From Macrolepiota albuminosa (Eukaryota > Basidiomycota > Agaricomycetes > Agaricales > Agaricaceae), in the NCBI GenBank assembly GCA_027475525.1, contig JAMWFC010000007.1, forward strand, positions 62,001 through 126,000: 64,000 bases of DNA, read 5' to 3'. The notes beneath the pieces were generated by a model. It made no database searches, had not been told where the DNA came from, and saw only the letters and a list, made by a program, of their open reading frames with translations. A program made the position numbers and the translations under genes. The stretch's first letter is position 1; every line of letters starts with the position of its first letter. Positions 1 to 10,521 of this stretch are shown here, one piece after another.

Positions 1-249
1 ATGCACAAAGTTGAAGCAGAATCTATTGTTCTGTTGAAAAAGAGTAGAAATATTCTTTTTCTTAAACCCGAGAAACTCACTAAGGTTTTCATCATCAGTG
101 GAACTGCCAAAGCTATTGTTCTATCTAGTAGGGCCTCTGCAGCCCTCAAGCCTTTGTATTTTGTCTTACCATTCAAGGATATTATCAATGTATTGGCAGG
201 TAACAATATGCAAGTGACATACGCTAAGGATGCTCCTTTCCTATGCTAA
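1..249 (+). other. Unidentified 82-codon open frame at the window edge
   Basis: An ATG-initiated frame runs to a TAA and gives a Lys/Leu-rich 82-residue peptide that I do not recognise. It may be the 3' end of a repeat-encoded gene, because the AT-rich sequence just after it (about 250-350, with the motif gtgtcggtgcac) has a diverged copy at about 37395-37480. No domain, signal peptide or splice site could be supported. It may also be chance. Confidence 0.2.
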
Positions 250-373
250 CTAATTTTTTTAAATAAATAAATATATATTTGAAATTAAGTTTGCAAGATC
301 TAATCTTATCTAAATTGATATCTAAATAAAGTGTCGGTGCACCTGGTGCTTTAACCTATCATGTTTTACAAAG

Positions 374-1735
374 TAACTAGCAGTCACATAACTTATTGAA
401 GGTTTGCAACTTCAAATAGACATGTTTAGAAACATGGTTTGCTGAGGTAGCTAAGGAATCTGTGTAGAATTGAGTCCAGGAATTAGGGAGAAAGCTGAAA
501 TATCAGTTTAAATCAATAGTGAATTTATAAAGAAAGGGCAGGTCACATGACTTAGTGGACATTTGCAACCTCAAGTATAGAGCTTAGAAAACATATTTTA
601 CTGAGGTACCCAAAAAATATGCTAAGGTTTGAGCTCAGGAATTAGGGAGGAAGCTAAAAATAGATAGTGAATTTCAAAAGTGACTAGTGGTCACATGACT
701 TATTGAAGGTTTGCAACCTCAAGTAGACATGATTAGAAACATGGTTTGCTGAGGTAGCTAAGGAATCTGTGTAGAATTGAGTCCAGGAATTAGGGAGAAA
801 GCTGAAATATCAGTTTAAATCAATAGTGAATTTATAAAGAAAGGGCAGGTCACATGACTTAGTGGACATTTGCAACCTCAAGTATAGAGCCTAGAAAACA
901 TATTTTACTGAGGTACCCAAAAAATATGCTAAGGTTTGAGCTCAGGAATTAGGGAGGAAGCTAAAAATAGATAGTGAATTTCAAAAGTGACTAGTGGTCA
1001 CATGACTTATTGAAGGTTTGCAACCTCAAGTAGACATGATTAGAAACATGGTTTGCTGAGGTAGCTAAGGAATCTGTGTAGAATTGAGTCCAGGAATTAG
1101 GGAGAAAGCTGAAATATCAGTTTAAATCAATAGTGAATTTATAAAGAAAGGGCAGGTCACATGACTTAGTGGACATTTGCAACCTCAAGTATAGAGCCTA
1201 GAAAACATATTTTACTGAGGTACCCAAAAAATATGCTAAGGTTTGAGCTCAGGAATTAGGGAGGAAGCTAAAAATAGAAAGTGAATTTCAAAAGTGACTA
1301 GTGGTCACATGACTTATTGAAGGTTTGCAACCTCAAGTAGACATGATTAGAAACATGGTTTGCTGAGGTAGCTAAGGAATCTGTGTAGAATTGAGTCCAG
1401 GAATTAGGGAGAAAGCTGAAATATCAGTTTAAATCAATAGTGAATTTATAAAGAAAGGGCAGGTCACATGACTTAGTGGACATTTGCAACCTCAGGTATA
1501 GAGCTTAGAAAACATATTTTACTGAGGTACCCAAGAAATATGCTAAGGTTTGAGCTCAGGAATTAGGGAGGAAGCTAAAAATAGAAAGTGAATTTCAAAA
1601 GTGACTAGTGGTCACATGACTTATTGAAGGTTTGCAACTTCAAGTAGACATGATTAGAAACATGGTTTGCTGAGGTAGCTAAGGAATCTGTGTAGAATTG
1701 AGCCCAGAAATTAGGGAGAAAGATCTAGCAAAATT
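374..1735. repeat. 307-bp higher-order tandem repeat built from two diverged half-units
   Basis: The motif tgacta(g) followed by gtcacatgac starts at 374 (diverged), 681, 988, 1295 and 1602, so the period is exactly 307 bp over about 4.4 copies. Each unit contains two related halves of about 150 bp. Both halves have tcacatgactta, then ttgcaacctcaa, then an agaaaacat-like block, a gaggta block and an aggaattaggga block, but they differ from each other much more than full units differ. This is a dimer that was later amplified. The same word order recurs in the arrays at 19.4-20.7, 33.4-34.7 and 43.5-44.0 kb. Confidence 0.95.
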
Positions 1736-1741
1736 TGCATG

Positions 1742-1777
1742 GGAATTTTACATGAAATTCCAGGAATCACTTACTAG
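1742..1777 (+). other. Candidate stem-loop plus CTAG terminus of the 307-bp repeat element
   Basis: Immediately after the 307-bp array there is a perfect 7-bp stem (ggaattt at 1742-1748, aaattcc at 1755-1761, 6-nt loop), a 12-nt spacer and CTAG at 1774-1777. This matches the general layout of a Helitron 3' end and resembles the better-supported ends at 39357-39390 and 46153-46186. The flanking base is G rather than the expected T, and the host flank (shared with 58873 onward) already contains TAG, so the exact boundary is ambiguous. Confidence 0.35.
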
Positions 1778-1871
1778 GGAGTCCAACACTTCCGAGTGAC
1801 GCGGCAGTAGGGTTCCTCTACACCGGTTTGGCTTGTACGACACACTATCATTCTGACACTCCCCGTAGGGA
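1775..1871 (+). repeat. Dispersed repeat, copy 1 (same as 58873-58969)
   Basis: The 97 bases beginning tagggagtccaacacttccg are the same as 58873-58969 and are cut off here by the N gap. The left flanks differ, so the two copies are separate insertions or segmental duplicates. No coding sense was seen. Confidence 0.9.
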
Positions 1872-1971
1872 NNNNNNNNNNNNNNNNNNNNNNNNNNNNN
1901 NNNNNNNNNNNNNNNNNNNNNNNNNNNNNNNNNNNNNNNNNNNNNNNNNNNNNNNNNNNNNNNNNNNNNNN
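1872..1971. other. Assembly gap (100 N)
   Basis: Exactly 100 N, a conventional scaffold-gap length. The sequence resumes with ccggggtac, which also stands at the edge of the second gap (20806) and at 2921. Confidence 0.99.
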
Positions 1972-2899
1972 ATACCGGGGTACTCCCACGACTTCAAAAA
2001 CGTTCCTGGCCTAAACTGATTAACCTTCTAACCTCGTCTGCTAACCGCAAACGCAATGCTTCATCCGTCTATCAAATCGCAACTCATTAACCCTTGCACA
2101 CATCAAATTTCAACTTGCTGCGGGCAATAATCGCTTGTACAACACAATAATTGCTTATACAACACTTGCTAACCATTTGAAATACCTCCCGCCAAATCCT
2201 GTCACAAACCAATCTCAACCATGTCACACTCACTCGTTTCTAACCAAAAATCACAAAATGATGCATACCATCACTCACTGATACCGTCACGACTCTAATA
2301 ATCGCAATAAACCCTTGTTGACGTTTCCATCCAAATCAATTCAAATCCTGTCACAAACTGATTGCGGCCATGTCACACTGACTCGTCTAACCCACAAAAA
2401 TACTCACAAACACTGTCACACCTTCAATAATCGCATGCAACACTTGATAATCACAATAAACACTTATACAACACTTAATAACGTTTCCTTTCAAATCAAC
2501 TCAAAACCCGTCACACACTGACCGCACCCATGTCACACTGACTCGCTTCTGCCAAAGAATCACATATCCACACATGCCAACACTCACAAACACCAATACA
2601 ACTCAACAATCGCAATACCAACTTAATAATCGCAACGCTTACGTTTCTAACAAAACCAACACTTTTCAACCGTTACAAGCGGTCTACGGTCACGTCACTC
2701 ATCACACACCCCTTTCCCATCACAAACACCCTCAAACATCACAAAAATCACCGTGACAACACTCGCACGTCACAATAATCAACATAAACACCCCTGCGCT
2801 CAATCTCAATTTTCCCGCTTTTCCCATCATCAAACCATCAATTTTTCTTCCACACACCCCTTCTACTACACTGCCCGCACCCCCCCATCAATTCCCACA
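1972..2899. repeat. G-poor, C/A-rich imperfect tandem repeat tract
   Basis: The plus strand is strongly depleted in G and enriched in A, C and T. A block of the type caaatcctgtcacaaac ... catgtcacac-tgactcg recurs near 2190, 2340 and 2500, a period of about 150-160 bp with much decay, together with variants of acaacacttaataac. The small open frames here are Asn/Thr/His-rich by composition and I do not call them genes. Confidence 0.6.
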
Positions 2900-3054
2900 C
2901 TCAAACAGCCCATTTTAATACCGGGGTACTTGTCACAGATTTAAGGTTTGCGTGAGAGAGTTGTTCTATTTTTATTCTCAAACAGCCCATTTTAATACCG
3001 GGGTACTTGTCACAGATTTAAGGTTTGCGTGAGAGAGTTGTTCTATTTTTATTC
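2900..3054. repeat. Exact 77-bp tandem duplication (probable assembly scar)
   Basis: Bases 2901-2977 are repeated without change at 2978-3054. Five more duplications of exactly the same length occur in unrelated sequences at 12629, 40967, 44991, 45638 and 47247. Confidence 0.95.
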
Positions 3055-3470
3055 AAATAATTTTTAAAAAATCTGAAAATATTATTTTTGAATAGCCCTC
3101 TTGAAATACATGCTCTTCGCGCTAAAAAACACCCTATGTACCTTACAGGATCCTGAGAAAAATATCTTTTAAACAAAAAATTTCAACTTTCTTGATATTT
3201 GGCTCTTGACTGCCAAAGCCTGTCGTCGACATATGTTCCCTGCCTGATTCAATTATTTATTTGTGTCCATCTGTTAATATGCCATCTTTTTTTGTCCATT
3301 GAATCTCAGGTCCTGGTGGAACCTGTATTTGTTGTCTCTGTCTGTGACGACGAGAGGATAATCGGGCTGGCAGGAAGTGCGGCAACGTAATGTTTGTCAG
3401 TACAGGATCTCGATCTCTTGAGGCCGTTATCGATCCCATGGCCAATGCTTTGACGATGCACAATGGCAAG
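2918..3470. repeat. Dispersed repeat with CCGGGGTAC...TTGTCACAG end, copy 1
   Basis: From the CCGGGGTAC end inward, this segment aligns with 20806-21430: the same ttgtcacagatttaaggt block, the same AT-rich 80 bp, the caccc(c/t)atgtacct block, and further in cgagagg...ggc(a/t)g...gtgcggcaa. The copy at 20.8 kb holds more internal sequence, so this one is internally deleted. A third, inverted end is at 55309-55335. The class of element is unknown. Confidence 0.75.
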
Positions 3471-4130
3471 GGGTCAACTGGCTTTTACTCCAGAGTGGGG
3501 CAAAGATCTTTTCGCCGTCAACGGCCCGCCATTTCCTGTTTTCTATGTTGGTCTGTTCCTTCCCTCAACGAGAAGACTAGCGCAATTTTGACTATATCTA
3601 CAAAGCTGGGTTTTGTAAGAAAGTAGTTAGGATCCCACTCCTCCCAATGACGCATACACATGTCCTCGCATACATCATGCAAACGTCCTTGGCTGCTTTT
3701 GCCCGTACCAATATTCGTATAATTGACCTGCCATCGTTACTTAAGTACCCAACTCTCCATCAGTAGAGAAATACCATGCAATACATACCTTCGTAGCGAA
3801 GCGGAGAGAAGTAAGAGATTCGTTTAGATGTGCAGCGAGCGACGAGAGGTTCAAGAACATCAAAAAGCTACAAAAAAGAAAATACACACGAGCGTCTTTG
3901 AGTTCCCACTCAGAGAGATCTGCAATAAATACGTCAACTAAAAAGAGAGATGATTACAAAAAGTGCACGACGAACCTTTGAATTTCTCATATATGGGACA
4001 TGCTTCCCCTCGGCGCCCGTACCACCCGCACCCTTCTCCCCAAGCGCACTCAAACTCTTATTAATACTCTGTGTCTCCTTCACCCTCTCCTTCTCACCTG
4101 TCCTGCGCCCGCACCGACATACCCGGAGCG
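3470..4130. other. No recognisable gene
   Basis: About 660 bases of ordinary-composition sequence with short open frames on both strands. Nothing could be matched to a family, and no tandem structure was seen. The right part may be unspliced or shuffled sequence beyond the break of the kinesin fragment. Confidence 0.5.
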
Positions 4131-5340
4131 AAAACTAAAGCCAGATCGACGAGATTCAGACACTCCTCGCACGTTTCGCTGGCAGTGCTGACACCCTTGA
4201 TGCGCAGCGTGAACAGCGAATACGAGTGGGACGAGCGTTCATTGACGAGTGTCGCGGCAAAACTGCGCCGTCATTGTGCCTGAGAGAGGAGTGTGCGCAC
4301 TTGTGCAGGCGAGGTAAGTGCGAGAACCGTGATATCTGTCATACCTGTCACGCCTGTCTTGGGATCGTGTTTGATCTCGTGTTTCTTTTTGTAAAAATCT
4401 TGCGAACCGAGGTCGTTGATCGTATCGTTGTACTATGAGGTAGAGTGTGAGCGAGGGAGTCTGTGTGTGTAAGGGAAAACTCACAATTTCTAGGAATTGT
4501 CCTTCGAGGGTGTATGCCCATCCTTTGGATCTCATGTCTTCTGTTGCACAGAAGACCTGTTCGACGGTGCGTGGGATCATTCCAGCAGTTTCGACTGTCT
4601 GGAAAAAAGGGGCGTTAGAGAAAAAAGAGGACACGGAGATAAATGACATACAGATCCGTCTTCCATCGTGTATGACTTGCCAGATCCAGTCTGTCCGTAA
4701 GCAACAATACAAACGTTGTACTTATCTGTACAGATCTGGGAGAGCATTAAAATTTCTTCAAACACAACTGCATGTGTTGCCGATGGCTCAAAGACCTGCT
4801 CTGATTAGAAGATAGCCCGACGAGGATAAAAAAAAAACCAACCTTGTCGAACGCCAAATTATAAAGCTCCCTCCTCTCTTGGCCCATCGCACTCTCACTA
4901 GAAGACTCAAGGACGATCTCTTTATTCTCACATTTATCTGGGAATGTCATATTTGCTACCTCGTCGGAATCGGAAGGCGACATGGGTCTGACACGACAGA
5001 AGACACGAATGTTGCCTTTGATCTCCAAAACCATGTTGTGCAGTTTTCTGCGGACAAACTCGCCGGTCAGTATTTCCTTATTTTTCTCTTCCACCAAGCG
5101 CTCGGCGTCCTCGAGTTTTGCAGTGAGATCAGCAATCATGCGGACATGCGGGTCTACCTGGGCCTGGAGCAGCTGATTCTGCGTCGTTAGCGTCAAATGT
5201 GTCGTAGCCTGCAGTGCCAACTTGTGCGACGACACAGGTTCACGCTCCTGTCCTAGGTCGCCTCTGCACAACCTCAAGTCTTCCTTGACCTCACAAAGCT
5301 CTCTGTCGTGTTGATTGAGGTCCGGCTGCAGACCATCCAC
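4130..5340 (-). pseudogene. Kinesin-14 (C-terminal motor) pseudogene, truncated at switch II
   Basis: Read on the minus strand, a coiled-coil neck (heptad-rich, about 5340-5030) leads into the kinesin-14 signature NIRVFCRVRP. After a short intron comes an exon with the P-loop GQTGSGKSYT (about 4690). After two more introns come LEGQFLEI, a VYNDTINDL block, the KHEIKHDPKTG stretch typical of Ncd/Kar3-type motors, NERSSHSYSLF (switch I) and LNLVDLA (switch II, 4142-4153). The family function is minus-end-directed microtubule movement in the spindle. It is broken: a TGA interrupts the frame at 4271-4273, and homology stops at switch II, so the last third of the motor is missing. No functional start is visible. 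Confidence 0.85.
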
Positions 5341-5599
5341 CTGCGCGTGCTACCCCTCCGTGCTGGGCAGGCGGATATCTATCGCATTGCCCATGCACTG
5401 ACACGCCACCTTGCTGAAGTCGATTCAGAACCACACTGGCCCATATGCTGGCATCGGAAATCGACATAATGTCTCTCATTGGGGAGATGGTGCAAAAGAG
5501 GCTCGTGTGGCGGGTAGGACTTTGAGAAGACCATATTACTACCTATCTAGTACGTCCATTATCGTTCCTTGGTACAACTAGACTGTTTACTTTTTGTCA

Positions 5600-5875
5600 G
5601 CTGACGAACTCATAGGCAATGTGATGGACTATACTCTTGCGGCAGATCCAACCATTATGGTTTAGGATCCTCTCAGGAAGGTTCTGCCTCCACCTGGCCA
5701 GCGGGTCCTGGACGTCTTCGTAATGGACCCGACTGGACGACACTGGCTGGTAGTTGGTTTACAAATTTGGAACGTACAGTGAGTTGTCCTCGCTTTGTCT
5801 ACGTACCAAGCTCACTCTAGAAACACAGAACGACATCAAGTGGAGGGATCACATCAAAATTGGCATGGTAAGACC
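5600..5875 (+). other. Unidentified coding-like fragment
   Basis: On the plus strand one frame from about 5620 reads LPPPGQRVLDVFVMDPTGRH and onward to a plausible GT donor near 5780. A second short exon-like block (about 5823-5866) follows, bounded by AG and GT. A TAG at about 5662 breaks the first block. The composition is like the other host-gene fragments here. I do not recognise the family. Confidence 0.3.
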
Positions 5876-7600
5876 TGTTTAGTCTTGATTTCCACTTCTT
5901 GTTGAATGTGGAGACCGACATCGGAGGCTTTAAATTGGGTTTCTTCACTGGTAATGTGTCGCCACCTATCACTCTTCAGTTCTCTTTCCACCTATCGGCG
6001 CCATCTAGTCCACAACATGCGTGTTGGAGGCACCCTACAGATCAGACTAAACAAGGGTAAGTCGAAGGGTCGCCGCAGACCTTCTAAGTAGTCTTCCATG
6101 TCACCCAAAACATTATAACACTGTCCTTACTCTGTCATTGCACTTGACATAGATCAGGCACGTCGAAAACACTTATAATTGTAGTACCTTTGACGCAGAA
6201 ACTTATCAGGGAGGGAAAGATGTAGGCGCTTTCACATCGTCAAGTTACCGAACCAAGTCTTGATGTGTCTTTTTCTTTACTGATTACTTGTTCAAGAAAT
6301 TTTCAACAGGCTTTTACATGATCTTTTTCTTTGCGCACAATAACCTGCGTTGTCGTACGTTCATTTTGGTTACTTGTGTTTGTTGTGTTTTTTCGACTCT
6401 GGTCGAAGACGTGTTTTGTGGCAAGCGTCTTGAATCTTATCCCTTGTGGTTCTATTGATCTGCATGCGATGATCATCTTCGCTCCTTGACTTATGAATTT
6501 GTTCTCTTCCCTCGGTGCCGGAAGACCTCCATCAAAAGTTAAGAGTACAGCCACTTGTACAAGACAGAGGTTGAGTGGTTTCATATGCCAATGAATTCCA
6601 TACAATGCCTTTTCCACATTACAGATATACATCAGCCACCTCTACGTGATCGATGTGTCGATCTCGTGGCGCTCAAGTGTTATCTAAAGAGCTCCCATTC
6701 TTGTACAGACCGCGTGGACAGAAAAAATCTTCTTGTACTCACCGACTTGTCCAGCACATCGAAGCCCTTCGATGTTCATTGAGATTACTTATTCTCACTT
6801 ACAGATCAAGCACTGCCCTTATTATAATTGTTGAGGTGGATAAGATTAGGTGAGATTTAGAACGAGCCGGGAGACACGGGAAATACCTGGATTTAGGTTT
6901 GTGATGGAGCCTTCCGAGGGATAATTCCTAAAAATGCCTCAGTTGAGGCAAGAATCACACACGGTCAAGAACCTAGCCGGTGGGAGTATACGGTTGGCAG
7001 GAACATCGAGATGATCTTGGATATTTCTGGTGTCTTGATGTGCTATTGCACTGGGTTTCTCAGAGATGACTTCCCACCATTCTAAGAAATGAACAATCGG
7101 TACTATTATCGTTAATAGACTGTTGACTTCGACACCGTGAAATACATGATCTCATAACAACTACTCTAGTTGTCTGGAATGATGAATCAAGGAGTCTGAA
7201 CAAGATGCGCCGGCACGTACTGCAAGTTCCATAAGACGGAGCTCGTGCCTGCACGCGCCTAGTGAGGAAGAGACACGCCGGAGGTGTCGTCGAGATATGA
7301 AAGGTTTATGGATTGAGTTCGCGGAGTACTGAGTAATTCAATAAAGGCAGGAGGTGGAAGTGCTCCGAGCGGGGAGAGAATATAAGACCAGAGTAAAGAC
7401 AAAAGCAATGCGTTGAGGAACGCATGTGAGTCTGCAGGAAGATATTCAATACCAACTGGACTGGAATGTCAATGAACACACCGGAGGGATTGATTAAACC
7501 AAACATGATTTCTGCGATTGCCAGTCCTGTAAAATAGAAACACGCCCTGCATCAAAGTACTTACCCCTGCAACGGTGCCTTTGTTTTCAAAAAACCTAAA
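5876..7600. other. No supportable gene
   Basis: Short open frames occur on both strands, with no domain, tandem repeat or recognisable element end. Composition is near that of the host-like fragments. Probably decayed host or repeat sequence. Confidence 0.4.
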
Positions 7601-7609
7601 AAGTACGTT

Positions 7610-8180
7610 GTGAGTAATACCCCAAGTGTAAAGAATGGAAAAGAGAATCCAAGAGAGAACAAATGTACTCATTGGACTGGACTATCGCCTTCAGAATGGT
7701 TTCAGAAAAATACTTTGGATCTCTTGCAGTATATCAGTCAATCCGAGTATGATGTTCAAATGCAAAAAGAATTCTCATCGGTCAAGAGCTGTCTGCCATT
7801 TCTCGTAAGTCGTATCGCGATCGTTTAGGTCATGTTCCTACGAATTAGCCAACATGCAGCATCTTATCATGTTTTCTTGCCAGGCTATATATGATGCGAC
7901 GGAGTTGTGGACCGCCATCCATTCCTGGAAATCATGGGACGTCCAGCTCACAGCATTGATCCATTATCAGGCAGTGAATTACAGGCTCCTCTCCTTCTAC
8001 GGCGATATGGATCAAGTACATGGACATAAAACCATCGTAGCCCTCGATGTGGATGGGATCTGTGTGAATTTTCATTCAATTGTGACAAATGAGGAATTGT
8101 TCCAGCGGATGCTTGATCCGCGAGGTAGCGAGGCTCAGTCATTACTCGACTTAGTCCAAACGGTCAGTGCCCCACTTTAA
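7610..8180 (+). other. Unidentified two-exon coding-like fragment
   Basis: A frame from 7610 to about 7805 (ending SSVKSCLPFL before gtaagt) and a frame beginning after an AG near 7885 (AIYDATELWTAIHSWKSWDV) can be joined by a short intron. The second exon continues to about 8163, where gtcagt could be a donor. Amino-acid composition is normal for a soluble protein. I do not recognise the family, and neither end is closed, so this is probably an internal fragment of a host gene. Confidence 0.35.
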
Positions 8181-9470
8181 TCCGATATTTTGAACAGCTC
8201 TAATGCTACACTCAAAAGTTACTTGACATATTGACTTTGGCGGTCGAGTTCAAAAGACACTTTATAGTCGCGATGTTGAAGCTGTCTCAAAGGTCTTATC
8301 TTTAACGTCTCAGTCCTGTGCTTTGCCCTGATCTGGGGACATTCCATGGACGTTTTCCGTTGACTTAAAAATCATTTGCTCCGCGCCAGCACTATCACAC
8401 CGCATGCACGGGAGCCGTTGGTTCTACAATCATTTCCTGAGCCCCAGCACTATCCAGGATCCACTACACGTTGTGAAGACGTCCGACTGAAAGGTCAGCA
8501 AGCCATTGAAAAGCAGCTGGGGAGAGGTCGAGGTCATACCCTCCCCCCGGGCAGCCCGCGCATCTGTCGGTTATCGTGACTGTGACCGACGCGCTCCCAG
8601 CTGGATTCACCTATGAACATAGTTCGATTGCAGGGAATGGTTGCAAAAATCACTGACCATGTGCGGTAAGCTTCTTGATGCAAATTGGATTGCTATCCAA
8701 AGTCACCGCTTGAAAATTGTTCAATAAGATAAAGGGACTCACAGCTTAAGGTTTGGTGGTGCACCGCTGTTTTCACAGTACATAAGGTCAGTATTTGAAA
8801 TGACATCGGAAGTGGGAGGAAGTTTTACGGGTACGAGTCAAAGAAAATCATTTCCCGTGTCCTCTTCACCACATGCGCCCGATCCTTTCGCAATGTTAGA
8901 AAAGCGGCATTCAGTGTTGCTTTTGGTCACATTACCCGGCGCGAAGTACGTGGCTGAAAAATAAGAATCACAAAGTAAATCTTGAGCTTCGATAACAATA
9001 CATAGTTACGCACAGCCTCCAGTGTAAGCATGAGCAGACAAGATTAAGGGAAAGATAGCAGATGTAATATGGAGCAACATGATACGGAAATTAACTGCGT
9101 AGGTAAAGAAAGCAATGTCTTCGAGACGATGTTCACTGGAAACTGTGAGATTTGGTAATGGAAATTTGAGATAAAGGTGAGGCAGACCAAAAGTTCAGCT
9201 TGTATGCACACCAGACCATGACTGGGCAGGCAAAGCGCAGACAACACCGCTACCATCATCAACACTGAGGGAGGCTATGGAACTCAGGATAATGTGTTTC
9301 GAGGAGAGGAAGATCTGGGCAACTCAGGAGTGTTGGGTTAATGCACTTAGGAGAACAGTCACAGCTCGGACTGAGACTTAAGTATTGTCCACCCATATTT
9401 AAGAGGCCATCAAAAAGGAAAATATATACGACGTTCTGTAGATGAATGCGAATGTCGTCATAGAACTAAA
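8181..9470. other. No supportable gene
   Basis: A 67-codon frame at 8376-8579 and scattered short frames are present, but none could be assigned. No repeat structure or element end was seen. Left as unassigned sequence. Confidence 0.4.
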
Positions 9471-9539
9471 ATATATTTGTCCATCATGCACCCGTGGTAC
9501 TCATTACTGCATCTGTTTTCTCAGAAATCCGAGTCAGAT

Positions 9540-10000
9540 TCAGCACAATCCCGTGTATCTAAGGTTTCCGTGCGCGATATCTGTAACGCTATCACCAAAT
9601 ATGCCTTCGTGACCTCGATCTACCCTGTTTTAATCTCGGCGGAAATCTATTGTAGCGTCAAGCAACAAGACATACTCGTAAAAATCATGATTGAAGCCTT
9701 TGAGGAGTCCTTAGTCAGGACACCGGTCGAAGGACGCCCTCGTATTAGTTGTTTGCCGAGTCCCGAGGAGCTGAAAGGCAAGATCCTTCTGAAAGTGAAT
9801 GTCCCTGTATATCTGAAGTCGGATTACCATTGATGCTGACCATTACAGTCAGGCTAAGAACCTCTATTTCGTCGCTCCGCTCGAGGCACTCCGTGCCAAG
9901 AGCCCTAATTCTGCCCCTCCAAAGGAAACCGACGTGCTCGAAGCCGAAACATCTTGTGATGACTCTGATGACGAAGAGGAGGGGAACCGCATGAAGACAT
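9540..10000 (+). pseudogene. Phosphoinositide-specific phospholipase C, X-domain fragment
   Basis: The first exon (to 9794) reads VSVRDICNAITKYAFVTSIY, then PVLISAEIYCSVKQQ and LPSPEELKGKILLK, the second half of the PI-PLC X domain (the catalytic half that hydrolyses PIP2). A 58-nt intron with gtgaat and cag borders (9795-9852) joins it in frame to AKNLYFVAPLEALRAKS and an acidic Ser/Asp/Glu-rich linker. The catalytic histidines, the Y domain and C2 are absent. The frame fades at about 10000, exactly where an unrelated antisense transporter fragment begins, so this is a truncated, shuffled piece. Family identity is based on recognised motifs and is fairly certain. Confidence 0.75.
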
Positions 10001-10235
10001 GGCCCTGTTGGAATATCTCTTCCACCTCTTCTAGCGAGCGTCCGACAGTCTCAGGGAACATGAAGAAGATGTGTATGCAAGCAGCGAAGTTGAAGGTCGC
10101 GAAGATAAAATAAGTTTTCCAAGCAATAGTAGCAAGACCGGGTGGTACTGCAAACGCCAAAGCCGTGTTCAATGCCCAGTTGGCCGCTGTCTACAAGGAA
10201 ACTACCTTCCCTTGGACTTTATTTCAGGCTTATTT
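9995..10235 (-). pseudogene. MFS sugar transporter, C-terminal fragment
   Basis: Minus-strand reading gives PEIKSKG, then ANWALNTALAFAVPPGLATI, two hydrophobic segments and PETVGRSLEEVEEIF, the hallmark loop after helix 12 of sugar-porter MFS proteins (PETKGRTLEEIE type). The frame between PEIKSKG and ANWAL contains a stop. Only the last two to three transmembrane helices are present. It abuts the phospholipase C fragment tail-to-tail and the SNARE fragment head-to-head, with almost no spacer. Confidence 0.75.
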
Positions 10236-10246
10236 TCTGGTTTGTG

Positions 10247-10447
10247 GAGCTACGAGGTGCAGATTCCAATATTGAGCGTGCATCTGGAACGATCAAGAAG
10301 ATGATCAGACAGTGAGTCCGCAATTTCGTCCCTTTGTGCGCGTCTTATCTTTTCAGAATGTACAAGCAGCGGTTTATACTTGGTGCCATGACGGTGTTCA
10401 TCATCTGCATTGTCATTATCATTCTGTACTACAAACTCGTAGGATAG
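10247..10447 (+). pseudogene. Vti1-like Qb-SNARE, C-terminal tail exons
   Basis: Exon 1 (10247-10311) reads ELRGADSNIERASGTIKKMI, the end of a SNARE helix. A 45-nt intron (10312-10356, gtgagt...cag) is spliced in phase to QMYKQR plus a 20-residue hydrophobic anchor (FILGAMTVFIICIVII) and a short tail ending in TAG. This is the layout of Vti1-type tail-anchored SNAREs of Golgi/endosome traffic. The splice junction and the anchor are intact, but the N-terminal domain and most of the SNARE motif are missing upstream, where the transporter fragment lies. Either a truncated copy or the last exons of a gene rearranged upstream. Confidence 0.65.
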
Positions 10448-10521
10448 TTTTGCCATTTCACACTTGACTCTTGGACTTGTAACGCTTCCTTTATGCTTCG
10501 GCCAGCGATTTATATATATTG

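Noticed and set aside
1774..1989. Open frames crossing the N gap
   Set aside because: They consist mostly of translated N and carry no evidence.
4239..4712. The 157-codon minus-strand frame as a separate gene
   Set aside because: It reads through introns of the kinesin-14 pseudogene; the kinesin motifs lie in the spliced frames.
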